NCBI RefSeq assembly: GCF_002101595.1
Contig: NZ_LQOM01000035.1
Coordinates: 1 to 64,000, forward strand
DNA length: 64,000 bases
Direction of reading: 5' to 3'
Source of the DNA: Mycobacterium celatum
Lineage (GTDB): Bacteria; Actinomycetota; Actinomycetes; Mycobacteriales; Mycobacteriaceae
The translations under genes were made by a program, and so were the position numbers. Below are positions 42,000-49,639 of this stretch, piece after piece; position 1 is the first letter of the stretch, and every line of letters starts with the position of its first letter. The notes beneath the pieces were generated by a model. That model was given only the letters and a program-made list of their open reading frames with translations. It was not told the origin of the DNA and searched no databases.

Positions 42000-43004
42000 G
42001 TGACTGGCTGGCAGCGCGATGTCCTGCCCGGTTACTGGCAGCACACCATCGGCCTGGGCCCCGATCCCGACGGCGAGGGTGAGCTCTTTGCGACCCTGGT
42101 GCGCCGCGGGGACGCCGCGCCGGCGGCAGACGCGGTGCTGGCCGTGCACGGCTACACCGACTACTTCTTCCACACCGCGCTGGCCGACCACTTCGCCGAC
42201 CGCGGCTTCGCCTTCTACGCGCTGGACCTGCAGAAATGCGGCCGCTCGCGACGGGCCGGCCAAACCCCGCACTTCACCACCGACCTGGCCCGCTACGACG
42301 CCGAACTGGACTACGCGCTGCGTGTCATCGGCGAGCAGACCGAATCGGCCCGGGTGCTGGCGTACGGCCATTCGACCGGCGGGCTGATCGTGCCGCTGTG
42401 GCTGGACCGGCTGCGACGCCGCGGCGCCATCGAGCGGGCAGGTGTCGGCGGGCTGGTGCTCAACAGTCCGTTGCTGGACCTGCCCGGGCCGGCCGTGCTG
42501 CGCTGGCCGCTGACCTCGGCGATGATCGCCGCCATTGCGCGGGTCGCCAAGTGGCGGGTGGCCCGGGCGCCCGGGCCAGGCGGGTACGGGGCCAGCCTGC
42601 ACCGCGACTACCACGGGGAGTTCGAGTACGACCTGGCATGGAAGCCGCTGGGCGGTTTCCCGATCACCTTCGGCTGGCTGCACGCCGTTCGGCGAGGCCA
42701 GGCCCGGCTGCACCGCGGACTCGACGTGGGGGTGCCCAACCTGATTCTGCGTTCGGATCACAGCGTTCCCGAGGACGCCGATTCGGTCGAACTGCAATGC
42801 GGCGACGCGGTTCTCGACGTCACCCAGATCGCCCGGTGGGCCGGCTGTATCGGAAACTGGTCCACCGTCGTCCCGGTCAAAGACGCCAAGCACGACGTGT
42901 TTCTGTCCATGCCAGGGCCGAGGCAGGCGGCCTACCAGCAGCTCGACACCTGGCTGGACGACTACCTCGGTGCCACTCAACCCGTACCGTCGCCGAATGG
43001 ATGA
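42000..43004 (+). CDS. Alpha/beta hydrolase (Rv2854-like)
   Basis: A 334-aa hydrolase with GTG start. Motifs: VLAVHGYTDYFFHTALADHF (oxyanion His-Gly), the nucleophile elbow YGHSTGGLIVP near 124, an acid residue in LILRSDHSVPEDAD near 252 and the catalytic His in KDAKHDVFLSM near 300. The lysophospholipase/monoglyceride-lipase class is the nearest. It ends 2 bases before the mtr start; PE_PGRS48, which precedes this gene in M. tuberculosis, is absent. Confidence 0.87.
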   Translation: MTGWQRDVLPGYWQHTIGLGPDPDGEGELFATLVRRGDAAPAADAVLAVHGYTDYFFHTALADHFADRGFAFYALDLQKCGRSRRAGQTPHFTTDLARYDAELDYALRVIGEQTESARVLAYGHSTGGLIVPLWLDRLRRRGAIERAGVGGLVLNSPLLDLPGPAVLRWPLTSAMIAAIARVAKWRVARAPGPGGYGASLHRDYHGEFEYDLAWKPLGGFPITFGWLHAVRRGQARLHRGLDVGVPNLILRSDHSVPEDADSVELQCGDAVLDVTQIARWAGCIGNWSTVVPVKDAKHDVFLSMPGPRQAAYQQLDTWLDDYLGATQPVPSPNG

Positions 43005-43006
43005 AG

Positions 43007-44386
43007 ATGGAAACCTACGACCTCGCGATCATCGGAACCGGTTCGGGCAACAGCATTCTCGACGAACGGTACGCCGGTAAGCGCGTCGCGATCTGCGAGC
43101 AGGGCACTTTCGGCGGCACCTGCCTCAACGTGGGATGCATCCCCACCAAGATGTTCGTCTACGCCGCCGAGGTCGCCCAAACCATCCGTGGCGCAGCCCG
43201 TTACGGCGTCGACGCGCGCATCGACGGGTTGCGCTGGGACGATATCGTCTCGCGCATCTTCGGGCGTATCGACCCGATCGCGATCAGCGGCGAAGACTAC
43301 CGGCGGTCCTCCCCCAACGTCGACGTCTACGGCCAGCACACCCGATTCGGTCCGGTCCAGCCGGACGGGCGCTACCTGCTGCGCACCGACGGCGGCGACG
43401 AGTTCACCGCCGACCAGGTGGTGGTCGCGGCCGGATCGCGGCCCGTCGCACCGCCGGCCGTCCTCGAGTGCGGCGTCGAATACCACACCAGCGACACGAT
43501 CATGCGCATCGCGGAGCTGCCCGAGCATCTGGTGATCATCGGCGGCGGTTACGTGGCAGCCGAATTCGCGCACATCTTCTCCGCGCTGGGCGTACGGATC
43601 ACGCTGGTGATACGGGGCGGCACGCTGCTGCGGCACCTGGACGACACGCTGTGCCAACGGTTTACCCGCATCGCGTCGACGAAATGGGAGTTGCGCACCC
43701 ACCGCAACGTCGTCGGAGCGCATCATCGGGGCTCGCGGATCGTGCTGGAACTCGACGACGGGTCGACGCTGACCACCGACGCGGTGCTGGTGGCCACCGG
43801 CCGCAAACCCAACGGTGACCTGCTGGAGGCCGAGCAGGCAGGAATCGAGATCGCCGGCGGCCGGGTGGTGGTCGACGAATACCAACGAACCTCCGCGCGT
43901 GACGTTTTCGCGCTGGGCGACGTGTCGTCGCCGTACGAGCTCAAGCATGTCGCCAACCACGAGGCCCGCGTGGTGCAGCACAATCTGCTCTGCGACTGGG
44001 ACGACATCGAGGCGATGGTGGCCACCGACCACCGCTACGTTCCTTCCGCGGTGTTCACCGACCCGCAGATCGCCAGTGTGGGTCTAACTGAAAACCAAGC
44101 TGTAGCAAAGGGTTTCGACGTGTCAGTAAAGATCCAGGATTACGGCGACGTGGCCTACGGCTGGGCGATGGAGGACACCACCGGCATTGTCAAGCTCGTC
44201 GCCGAATGCGGTACCGGTCGACTGCTGGGCGCGCACATCATGGGCCATCAAGCGTCGTCGATCATTCAGCCGCTGATCGGTGCGATGAGTTTCGGGCTGC
44301 CTGCCCACCAGATGGCCCGCGGCCAGTACTGGATTCACCCGGCGCTGCCGGAAGTCGTCGAGAACGCGTTACTCGGATTGCGCTGA
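43007..44386 (+). CDS. mtr: Mycothione reductase
   Basis: A 459-aa pyridine nucleotide-disulfide oxidoreductase, Rv2855 counterpart, keeping mycothiol reduced with NADPH. FAD motif AIIGTGSGNSILDE, redox pair GTCLNVGC (Cys39, Cys44), NADPH motif VIIGGGYVAAEFAHIF, and the C-terminal His-Glu HPALPEVVENALLGL. I chose ATG 43007 because the homologue starts METYD; ATG 43001 would add two residues. The last 18 bases overlap the convergent Fur gene. Confidence 0.96.
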   Translation: METYDLAIIGTGSGNSILDERYAGKRVAICEQGTFGGTCLNVGCIPTKMFVYAAEVAQTIRGAARYGVDARIDGLRWDDIVSRIFGRIDPIAISGEDYRRSSPNVDVYGQHTRFGPVQPDGRYLLRTDGGDEFTADQVVVAAGSRPVAPPAVLECGVEYHTSDTIMRIAELPEHLVIIGGGYVAAEFAHIFSALGVRITLVIRGGTLLRHLDDTLCQRFTRIASTKWELRTHRNVVGAHHRGSRIVLELDDGSTLTTDAVLVATGRKPNGDLLEAEQAGIEIAGGRVVVDEYQRTSARDVFALGDVSSPYELKHVANHEARVVQHNLLCDWDDIEAMVATDHRYVPSAVFTDPQIASVGLTENQAVAKGFDVSVKIQDYGDVAYGWAMEDTTGIVKLVAECGTGRLLGAHIMGHQASSIIQPLIGAMSFGLPAHQMARGQYWIHPALPEVVENALLGLR

Positions 44387-44845
44387 GCCGTCCTGGCATT
44401 GCGGGCACAGGCCGTGCAGGGTCAGGCCGGCCCGCTCCGACAGCGAGAAGGAGCTGCCGGCCATTGCGTGTTCCAGCGCCGAGGTCAGCTGCTGCGCCGG
44501 CACTTCGATGATCGACCCGCAGCGCGTGCATACCGCGTGATGGTGTGGGTCTGTGGCCAAACCGTAGGTGGTGACACCGGTTTCGAGGGTCAGCGCATGC
44601 AGCACGCCCTGCTCGACCAGGGTGGTCACCGTGCGATAGATCGTCGCCAGGTCGGGGGGCGGTTCGCCGGCAGGCAGGCAGTCCCGCAGCCGCTGGTCGA
44701 TCTCCGCGACGGACAGATGGCCGTGGACCGGCTCGAGCACCGCCAGCACCGCGATCCGCGACGCCATCCGCCGTAGCCCGTGGGCGCGCAGCACCTCACC
44801 GATCCGCTCGGTGACGGCCGGATCCAACGCCGATGGCCTGGTCAC
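44369..44845 (-). CDS. Fur-family metalloregulator
   Basis: A 158-aa Fur/Zur/Nur-type regulator from GTG 44845. The winged helix (SRIAVLAVLEPVHGHLSVAE, ATIYRTVTTLVEQG) is followed by the metal-sensor domain with HHHAVCTRCGSIIEV and the structural-zinc second pair GLCPQCQ. Longer than M. tuberculosis FurB and not the same locus, so the sensed metal (Zn, Ni, Fe or peroxide) cannot be assigned. It is the only regulator gene near the nickel-dependent hydrogenase locus, 3.3 kb away. Divergent from the phosphodiesterase, converging on mtr. Confidence 0.88.
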   Translation of the reverse strand: MTRPSALDPAVTERIGEVLRAHGLRRMASRIAVLAVLEPVHGHLSVAEIDQRLRDCLPAGEPPPDLATIYRTVTTLVEQGVLHALTLETGVTTYGLATDPHHHAVCTRCGSIIEVPAQQLTSALEHAMAGSSFSLSERAGLTLHGLCPQCQDGSAQSE

Positions 44846-44893
44846 ACTTCCAGTATCGCCCAGGATGCGAAACGCGGCTGCCAGACTGACGTC

Positions 44894-46066
44894 GTGCCGA
44901 GTTTGTCGCGCGCCGACCCGCTGCGCCCGGCTCCGCCGCGCTTGCGATCGCCGCGTTCCATCTGCGACATACTTCCGGCTGCCGCTGCGCTGCTCGGGGC
45001 GCCGGATGCGGTCGACACGCTGGGGGTGACCGAGCGGATAGGCGACGTGCGTCGCGTCGCGGTGGTGCTGGTCGACGGGATGGGCGGGCACCTGCTGCCG
45101 GAGTTGGCCGCCGATGCTCCACTGCTCGCGTCGGTGCTGGCCGGCGAAGTGGGCCGGCTCGACGAGCTGGCCTGCACGTTCCCCTCGACGACACCGACCA
45201 GCCTGGTATCCCTTGGCACCGGGGCGCTGCCCGGCGAGCACGGGATCCTGGGCTTCACCGTCAAGCTGCCCGACTCCGACCGGGTGCTGAACCACATCTT
45301 TTGGCGCGACGATCCGCCGCCCGATCAGTGGCAGCCGGTCCCCACCTGGTTCGAGCGGCTGGGCCGGGCCGGGGTCCGCGCGCGGGCCCTGCTGCCGGCG
45401 CACTTCATCGGCAGCGGGCTCACCGAGGCGGCCTATCGAGGCGCCGAGTTCCACGCGACAACTACCCGCGAGGACTACGCGGGACACTTGGCCGACCTGC
45501 TGGCCGCGGAGCCGGGTCTGGTGTACGGCTACACCGCCGAACTCGACACCGCCGCGCATGTGTTCGGTATCGGTTCCCCCGAATGGCACGTCGCGGCAGC
45601 GAATGTCGACGCGCTGCTGACACGGCTGGTCGAGGCACTGCCGGCCGATGCGGCGTTGCTGGTCACCGCCGATCACGGCGGGCTGAACGTGCCGACGGCG
45701 GCGCGGTTCGATCTCGACGCCGACCCGCAGCTGGGCGCCGGCGTCCGGATGGTGGCCGGCGATCCGCGGGTGCGCTACCTGCACACCGTCGACGGCGCGA
45801 CGCCCGACGTGGTTGCCGCCTGGAGCGAGGTGCTGGCCGGCCGGGCCGAGGTATACAGCCGCGACGACGCGGTAGTGGCCGGATTGTTCGGACCGGTGCG
45901 CGCCGACCACCTGCAGCGGATCGGCGACGTCGTGGTCAGCTGCACCGGCGACACCGCGGTGCTGGCCACCGGTTACGAACCACCGGAAGTGGCGCAGCTT
46001 GTCGGCATGCACGGCGCCGCGACGGCTGCCGAAATGGCGATCCCGCTGATCAGCTTCCGCGGTTGA
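44894..46066 (+). CDS. Type I phosphodiesterase / nucleotide pyrophosphatase-like enzyme
   Basis: A 390-aa alkaline-phosphatase-superfamily hydrolase. Metal-site residues: VVLVDGMGGHLLPELA, the Thr nucleophile in CTFPSTTPTSLVSLGTG, GYTAELDTAAHVFG and LVTADHGGLNVP. It should cleave phosphodiester or pyrophosphate bonds with two metal ions. The true start is uncertain: the first ~20 codons (about 44914-44955) coincide with an inverted copy of the dispersed repeat, so either the repeat was absorbed into the gene or translation begins further in. Confidence 0.85.
   Translation: MPSLSRADPLRPAPPRLRSPRSICDILPAAAALLGAPDAVDTLGVTERIGDVRRVAVVLVDGMGGHLLPELAADAPLLASVLAGEVGRLDELACTFPSTTPTSLVSLGTGALPGEHGILGFTVKLPDSDRVLNHIFWRDDPPPDQWQPVPTWFERLGRAGVRARALLPAHFIGSGLTEAAYRGAEFHATTTREDYAGHLADLLAAEPGLVYGYTAELDTAAHVFGIGSPEWHVAAANVDALLTRLVEALPADAALLVTADHGGLNVPTAARFDLDADPQLGAGVRMVAGDPRVRYLHTVDGATPDVVAAWSEVLAGRAEVYSRDDAVVAGLFGPVRADHLQRIGDVVVSCTGDTAVLATGYEPPEVAQLVGMHGAATAAEMAIPLISFRG
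44914..44955 (-). repeat. GC-rich dispersed hairpin repeat, copy C (inverted)
   Basis: The reverse complement of this segment matches copy A at 36 of 41 aligned positions (hand count). It lies in the N-terminal coding part of the phosphodiesterase gene, encoding a basic Pro/Arg stretch (RADPLRPAPPRLRSPRS). The hairpin tip reads GGC-GGA-GCC. Confidence 0.6.
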
Positions 46067-46073
46067 CGGCGGG

Positions 46074-46295
46074 CTAGGCCGCGCCGGTCGCCGGCCGGCT
46101 GTCGATCGACCACAGATGGCCACAGTCGGGGCATTGCAGGTGCAGCAACCACGCCTCGTTGCTCAGCAGGTACTGCCAGTGGTCACCGCAATTGCGGCCA
46201 CTGATGCACTCGTCGCAACCGACGCCGTGGTTGCACTGTGGGCAGCCGAACCAGGCGCGGCGACTCCCATCGGCGGTGGGGTCAATCGGGAACAC
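46074..46295 (-). CDS. Cys-rich zinc-ribbon-like small protein
   Basis: A 73-aa protein from GTG 46295 (VFPIDPTADGSRRAWFGCPQ). Seven Cys occur in a short span: CPQC, CDEC, NCGDH and CPDCGH, suggesting one or two zinc-binding knuckles. The start overlaps the end of the DUF6400-like gene by 14 bases in another frame. I considered a frameshift joining the two but both look like separate small genes. Function unknown. Confidence 0.6.
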   Translation of the reverse strand: MFPIDPTADGSRRAWFGCPQCNHGVGCDECISGRNCGDHWQYLLSNEAWLLHLQCPDCGHLWSIDSRPATGAA

Positions 46296-46524
46296 GCCCG
46301 GCCCTCCGATCCGGAAGCACGCCGGCGGCCACCAGATCGTCGTAGATCCGCTGCTGTTCGTCATCCAGGCCGGAGTACAGCATCGCGTAAGCGCGATCCT
46401 CCTCGGCCAGCACCTCCAGCGGATCCCAGTCGTCCCCGATCGCCTCAAGCACGGCGGCGCGCCGACGTGCCTCATCAAGGGTCAGGTCGTATGCAAACGC
46501 CACATGACTTGGCTCAACAGCCAC
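46282..46524 (-). CDS. DUF6400-like small protein
   Basis: An 80-aa acidic helical protein from GTG 46524 (VAVEPSHVAFAYDLTLDEAR). It contains RRRAAVLEAIGDDWDPLEVL and LYSGLDDEQQRIYDDLVAAG, which look like the actinobacterial DUF6400 family. Function unknown. It precedes the Cys-rich protein and follows the nuclease-like gene, probably in one minus-strand unit. Confidence 0.65.
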   Translation of the reverse strand: MAVEPSHVAFAYDLTLDEARRRAAVLEAIGDDWDPLEVLAEEDRAYAMLYSGLDDEQQRIYDDLVAAGVLPDRRAGRVPD

Positions 46525-46638
46525 CGGTTCTCCCCTGAACAAGAATGTCGATCGAGTCAGGGTGGGTAATGAGGGCCGGGCCCGGCAATGGCCTCGGTCA
46601 CATTCGGCCCTTGACATTGGTCACAATTCCGCGCGGGT

Positions 46639-47703
46639 TCACCACGTCGGGGGTGCGGCTCCTCTGCCGAAGCCCCACGTCGACTGGCCCAGCCTTGGCT
46701 TGCGCGGATCGTCGGCCGGGCGCCGGCGAAATCGTCGTGCCAGCAGCGGCTCGGGGTCGGTTCCCTCGGTTTGGGCGCGGCACGGGCCGCTGAATTCACA
46801 TGTCTGGCAGTGGGGGGCGAATGTCGGATAGATCGCCGGCTCACTGGTCATGTCGATGGCTTCGGCGCCGATCAACATGCCGACCGCGCCGATCTCGGCT
46901 CCGCTGCGGCGGATGTGGGTCCGCCGCAGCAGGCCCGCGGTGCATTGCTCGACGCGGTTCGTCTCGCCGGTTCGCGCAGTGCGCGCCGATACCCGCCGGT
47001 GCTGCGGTATCGCCCGGCCGCCGCCGCTGGGCTCGTTTTGGCGAACCCGACTCGACGCACCGCTCGTGGGACCGGTAGCCGGCGGCTCAGGCGCGCCAGC
47101 GATGCACAGCTCGTTATGGATCGTGCCGACGATCTCCATGCTCAGGTATTCCTGCTCCCAGGCCCAACAGGCTGCGATGGCCGCCTCGTCGCGAATCAAC
47201 GCATCCAGGTCCCGCCACTGCTCAACGATCAGGTGGCGGACCACCCAGTACTCGTCGGCGGCGTCGACTGCCAGCAAGTCGATCCTGCAGGCGTAGATCA
47301 CCGGAGATCCGTCCGCGGTCATCAACCCGCGTTCGGGATCACGCGGATCGGGCACCAGCCCTTGAACGTCATGGTCGATCTTCACGGGCGCGAAGTCGTC
47401 GACGGTGCGCGCCCAGGCGTCATAGGTGTCGAGCAACGCCGTCGCGGTCGGCAGCCGGTCCGGCACGCGGGCATCGTTGAGTGCGCGTTCGGCGGCCTTG
47501 TGGACCAACGATTGCTTCAATTCGTGCGGCCAGTCCCAGGTGCCCGGGTAGTAGTAGACAGCGAGCGCATCACTGAGCGCGGCAGGCAAGGCATCCACAA
47601 CTCCGACAGGCTCAAGTCCGCGGCGGTGCGGCGAGGCGAAATCCCACTGCCGCCGACAGCGTTTGAATCGGGCGCGGTCGTCTGGAGTAATCCGGTAGTC
47701 CAT
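46639..47703 (-). CDS. Cys-containing protein, possibly related to PD-(D/E)XK (RecB/Cas4-like) nucleases
   Basis: A 354-aa protein. An N-terminal FKRCRRQWDF motif, a central IYACRIDLLAVDA block, QEYLSMEIVG, and a C-terminal cysteine group (CQTCEFSGPC) are arranged like the Fe-S-cluster-bound RecB/Cas4/AddB nuclease fold: one Cys early, three late. The expected E-x-K after the Asp is not clean (YWVVRHLIVE), so the protein may be inactive or the relation distant. No function is assigned. It starts 12 bp after the 101-aa gene stop. Confidence 0.5.
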   Translation of the reverse strand: MDYRITPDDRARFKRCRRQWDFASPHRRGLEPVGVVDALPAALSDALAVYYYPGTWDWPHELKQSLVHKAAERALNDARVPDRLPTATALLDTYDAWARTVDDFAPVKIDHDVQGLVPDPRDPERGLMTADGSPVIYACRIDLLAVDAADEYWVVRHLIVEQWRDLDALIRDEAAIAACWAWEQEYLSMEIVGTIHNELCIAGAPEPPATGPTSGASSRVRQNEPSGGGRAIPQHRRVSARTARTGETNRVEQCTAGLLRRTHIRRSGAEIGAVGMLIGAEAIDMTSEPAIYPTFAPHCQTCEFSGPCRAQTEGTDPEPLLARRFRRRPADDPRKPRLGQSTWGFGRGAAPPTW

Positions 47704-47715
47704 GGGTGGTCCCGA

Positions 47716-48021
47716 TCAGTGGGTGTGCGGCCACGGGTCGTCAATCGGCCAGCGGCATCGATCGGTGTGGACCGCCATCGACTCCAGCTCGGCGAGCAGA
47801 TCGTCGAAGAACGCTTGCAACTGTTGCGGGTCGTCGAGGGGCCACTCCGCGGAGAGCGACATCCACACATCGGGTTCAACCGCGGGCCGAACACCGCTGC
47901 CCGCTTTGCCCGGCGGCACGATCCGCCACTCGTATTCGTCGCCGCGCCGGGCGAGATACACGATGTCATCGCGACCGGGGCGCGCCGCCTCGATCGAGGC
48001 GAACAACTCGTCACGCTTCAT
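47716..48021 (-). CDS. Conserved hypothetical protein, 101 aa
   Basis: Unrecognised. Acidic overall, with MKRDELFASIEAARPGRDDI, a Trp-containing beta stretch (YEWRIVPPGK) and a C-terminal PIDDPWPHTH. It is the first gene of the four-gene minus-strand unit and diverges from hypA across 158 bp, so it might share control with the hydrogenase locus; that is inference from position only. Confidence 0.6.
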   Translation of the reverse strand: MKRDELFASIEAARPGRDDIVYLARRGDEYEWRIVPPGKAGSGVRPAVEPDVWMSLSAEWPLDDPQQLQAFFDDLLAELESMAVHTDRCRWPIDDPWPHTH

Positions 48022-48179
48022 GGTGCGCCCCGCCGGGTTCAGGATAGCGCTGCCATTCCGCCAGATCGCGTGGCAAGCCGTTGCGGATAGTTGGCCTCCG
48101 GCGACGAGCTGCCAGGTGTAGAACGGTGTTCATGGGCCTGCCGGCGATCAAGGCTCTGTGGGAATGGCGGTGAGTCACC

Positions 48180-48515
48180 GTGCATGAGCTGTCGCTGTGT
48201 CAGGCCATTGCAGGGGTGGTCAAACCGTATGCCGACGGCCGCCATGTCGACGTCGTCCGTGTGCGGATCGGCGCCCTGCGTCAGGTGGTTCCCGAATCGC
48301 TGTCGTTCTGCTGGACGCTTGTCCGCGATTTCGAGGACATGCCCGACGCCGAGCTGGAGCTGGAGTTCGTCGCCGCGGAGGTGCACTGCCGGTCATGCGG
48401 ACGGCGCTCGACGGTTGCCTCGCAGTGGTGTTTGTTGTGCCCGCTCTGCGAGAGTGGGGACGTCGAGGTGCTGCGCGGTGACGAGTTTTTGGTGACCTCA
48501 CTGGACGTTTCATGA
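48180..48515 (+). CDS. hypA: HypA, nickel-metallochaperone
   Basis: A 111-aa HypA. GTG start gives MHELSLCQAIAGVV with the nickel-binding N-terminal Met-His-Glu; the zinc site is two CxxC pairs, CRSCGRR and CLLCPLC, about 73-91. HypA works with HypB to deliver nickel to the hydrogenase large subunit. First gene of the hydrogenase locus and followed by hypB after 12 bp. The unusual GTG is fixed by the required N-terminal MHE. Confidence 0.93.
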   Translation: MHELSLCQAIAGVVKPYADGRHVDVVRVRIGALRQVVPESLSFCWTLVRDFEDMPDAELELEFVAAEVHCRSCGRRSTVASQWCLLCPLCESGDVEVLRGDEFLVTSLDVS

Positions 48516-48527
48516 AAGGCGCTCACC

Positions 48528-49301
48528 ATGGGTAGGTTTCATCGCCACGACGACGGAACCGTGCACACCCACGACCACGACGACGCGCCGCACACCCACG
48601 AGCACGACCACGGGGACCACAGCGGCTACGACACCGGCACGCAGCGCATCGACGTGCTGGAGTCGATCTTCGCCGAAAACGACATCCGCGCCGGCTATAA
48701 CCGGGAGGCGTTCGAGCGCAACGGGGTTCGAGCCCTCAACCTGATGAGCTCACCTGGCTCGGGCAAGACGACGATCTTGGAAGCCACCCTCGACGAACTC
48801 GCCGGCGAGTTCGCGGTCGGGGTGATCGAAGGCGACATCGCCACCGACCTCGACGCGGCCAAGCTCGGTGGCCGCGGCGCTCAGATATCGCTGCTGAACA
48901 CCGGCAACGGATTCGGCGGTGAATGCCACCTCGACGCGCCGATGGTCAACCGCGCGCTGCAGGGTCTGGACCTGGGCACGCTGGATCTGGTGATCATCGA
49001 AAACGTCGGGAATCTGGTGTGCCCGGCAGAGTTCGACGTCGGCGAGCATGCCAAAGCCATGGTCTACTCGGTGACCGAAGGTGACGACAAGCCACTGAAG
49101 TATCCGGTGATGTTCCGCGCCGTGGATGTGGTGCTACTCAACAAGATCGATCTGGTCCCGTATCTGGACGTCGATGTCGACACGTATATCGCCCGCGTCC
49201 GCGAGGTCAACCCGACTGCGACGGTTCTGCCGGTCAGCGCCCGCACGGGCGCCGGCATGCCGGCATGGTTCGGCTGGCTGCGGCGATTCGTGGCGGGGTG
49301 A
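48528..49301 (+). CDS. hypB: HypB, nickel-binding GTPase for hydrogenase maturation
   Basis: A 257-aa GTPase. The first ~35 residues are a His/Asp-rich nickel-storage tail (HTHDHDDAPHTHEHDHGDHS). The SIMIBI GTPase has P-loop MSSPGSGKTTILE near 74, IEGDIATDLDA, the switch Cys/His GGECHLDAPM, VIIENVGNLVCPAEFDVGEH and the base motif LNKIDL. It inserts nickel after the Fe(CN)2CO group is placed. The ATG is well separated from the next gene by a 338-bp gap with the hhy promoter. Confidence 0.95.
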   Translation: MGRFHRHDDGTVHTHDHDDAPHTHEHDHGDHSGYDTGTQRIDVLESIFAENDIRAGYNREAFERNGVRALNLMSSPGSGKTTILEATLDELAGEFAVGVIEGDIATDLDAAKLGGRGAQISLLNTGNGFGGECHLDAPMVNRALQGLDLGTLDLVIIENVGNLVCPAEFDVGEHAKAMVYSVTEGDDKPLKYPVMFRAVDVVLLNKIDLVPYLDVDVDTYIARVREVNPTATVLPVSARTGAGMPAWFGWLRRFVAG

Positions 49302-49639
49302 CGGGGCGGGTCCCAGAGTTCGTGACCGGTGAAAGGGAATGACTCGATTACCTTTTCAGATGCAATCGATTCGCAGGACCACGGAACGACCCGATTAATT
49401 TGACACGTGAAAAGCAGCGCCCCGCCGCTGATGATGTGCGTTCAGGATACCCTGTCCCGCGGCGAGATACGGCGAATTCGATAAGCCCATCAAAGGTTTT
49501 CACGATTGCCGAAAGCCGTTGACAATGCAACTAGACGGGAGTAGACCCGAAAATTAGCGCCGCGTAAGCGGGCCGACCGTCGACCCCGGCGGTGTCAGGG
49601 GCCACAGCCCAGAGCCCCCTGGCCCCGGAAAGCTGCGGT
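49302..49639. other. Intergenic region upstream of hhyS
   Basis: 338 bases without a gene, at about 50% G+C in parts (hand count of one 60-base line), lower than the surrounding genes. It should hold the promoter and operators of the hydrogenase structural operon. A TTGACA-17-TAGACC promoter-like pair is at 49519-49547; another TTGACA at 49400-49405 has no plausible -10. Confidence 0.6.
49519..49547 (+). promoter_or_regulatory. Candidate promoter of the hhy operon
   Basis: A consensus -35 TTGACA (49519-49524), a 17-bp spacer and a weak -10 TAGACC (49542-49547). It lies 92 bp upstream of the ATG at 49640. A perfect -35 with a poor -10 is typical of activator-dependent promoters. Confidence 0.45.

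Noticed and set aside
37521..42000. Cobalamin riboswitch upstream of the cob genes
   Set aside because: The genes are embedded in an operon and I see no B12-box-like sequence in the short gaps.
46282..46295. Frameshift joining the DUF6400-like and Cys-rich small proteins
   Set aside because: Each has a separate plausible GTG start and a distinct family look; short overlaps are common here.
49400..49405. TTGACA as second hydrogenase promoter
   Set aside because: No -10-like sequence at 16-19 bp downstream.
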